47,925 bases of DNA. It comes from Lingula anatina. Taxonomy: Eukaryota; Brachiopoda; Lingulata; Lingulida; Lingulidae. The position numbers were made by a program, and so were the translations under genes. Of this stretch, positions 47,690 to 47,925 are shown piece by piece (positions within the stretch are counted from its first letter, which is position 1; every line of letters starts with the position of its first letter). The notes under the pieces were generated by a model. The model saw nothing but the letters and a program-made list of their open reading frames with translations. It was not told where the DNA came from and made no database searches. Location: positions 1 to 47,925 of the forward strand of contig NW_019776002.1 in NCBI RefSeq assembly GCF_001039355.2. The letters run 5' to 3'.

Positions 47690-47925
47690 TAAAATCGCCG
47701 AATATGCCGATAGGATGTAAACTTTATTATAGACAAAAATAAAATACTTCTTGTTTCAACAATATTTCTTTTTAAATACATTTATAGCGATCAAAATTTA
47801 AAAATTTGCCAGGGAAAGCCCGTTTTTACACAGTGCCACAGTGCCAAGTGGAGCCGATATTGTATTTCAAGAGAAAAAGCGTCAAGAACGCTATCATGGT
47901 CACGACAATGTTTCGTCTGATATTC
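47690..47925. other. Window end, nothing recognised
   Basis: The last 235 bases after the hairpin elements contain no exon, repeat or motif that I can support. Confidence 0.4.

Noticed and set aside
1-47925. CRISPR array, prokaryotic operon or phage module
   Set aside because: The spliced genes, TOP-like leader and animal transposons show nuclear animal DNA; the regular repeats present are minisatellites and microsatellites.

Overview
The window is nuclear DNA from an animal. Its genes are split by GT-AG introns, it is AT-rich, and it carries SINE, LINE, Penelope-like and MITE debris plus many microsatellites. High allelic divergence and abundant TIR elements suit an outbred marine invertebrate such as a lancelet, mollusc or hemichordate. 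I could not fix the species. There is no CRISPR, operon or other prokaryotic feature.

Layout from left to right. (1) 1-3355, minus: the first coding exon and promoter of one SLC13-family sodium/carboxylate cotransporter; the rest lies beyond the left edge. (2) 5523-19546, minus: a complete second SLC13 gene in the same orientation, so the two form a tandem pair. Its 14 exons can be placed to the base, but exons 4-8 appear twice around a single N at 11643. (3) 22027-25119, minus: ribosomal protein L26, with a 5'TOP-like leader exon. (4) 25206-32060, plus: short/branched-chain acyl-CoA dehydrogenase (ACADSB), 11 exons and about 430 residues. It lies head to head with RPL26 across roughly 90 bp, and its 2.5-kb first intron is filled with a tRNA-derived repeat pair, a dead LINE fragment and a MITE. 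(5) 34842-36269, minus: an intronless 475-residue basic, disordered protein of unknown function with a long hairpin just past its stop codon. (6) 40542-41499, minus: the last two exons of an unrecognised gene. (7) 40709-46988: a 3-kb direct duplication around a second single N at 43746. (8) 47205-47682: two related hairpin MITEs side by side.

The main conclusion concerns (2) and (7). Each direct duplication abuts a one-base N, and the copies differ as alleles would. In the second case one copy ends exactly where the other begins. Both are best read as unmerged haplotypes at contig joins. This gives a by-product: one allele carries a PIF/Harbinger-type MITE with a TTA target duplication and the other shows the empty site, so that family moved recently. 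No new multi-gene system is evident. The best biological leads are the RPL26/ACADSB shared promoter, the polymorphic MITE, a 16-unit minisatellite dense in TGACCT half-sites, and the unknown intronless gene with its 3' hairpin.
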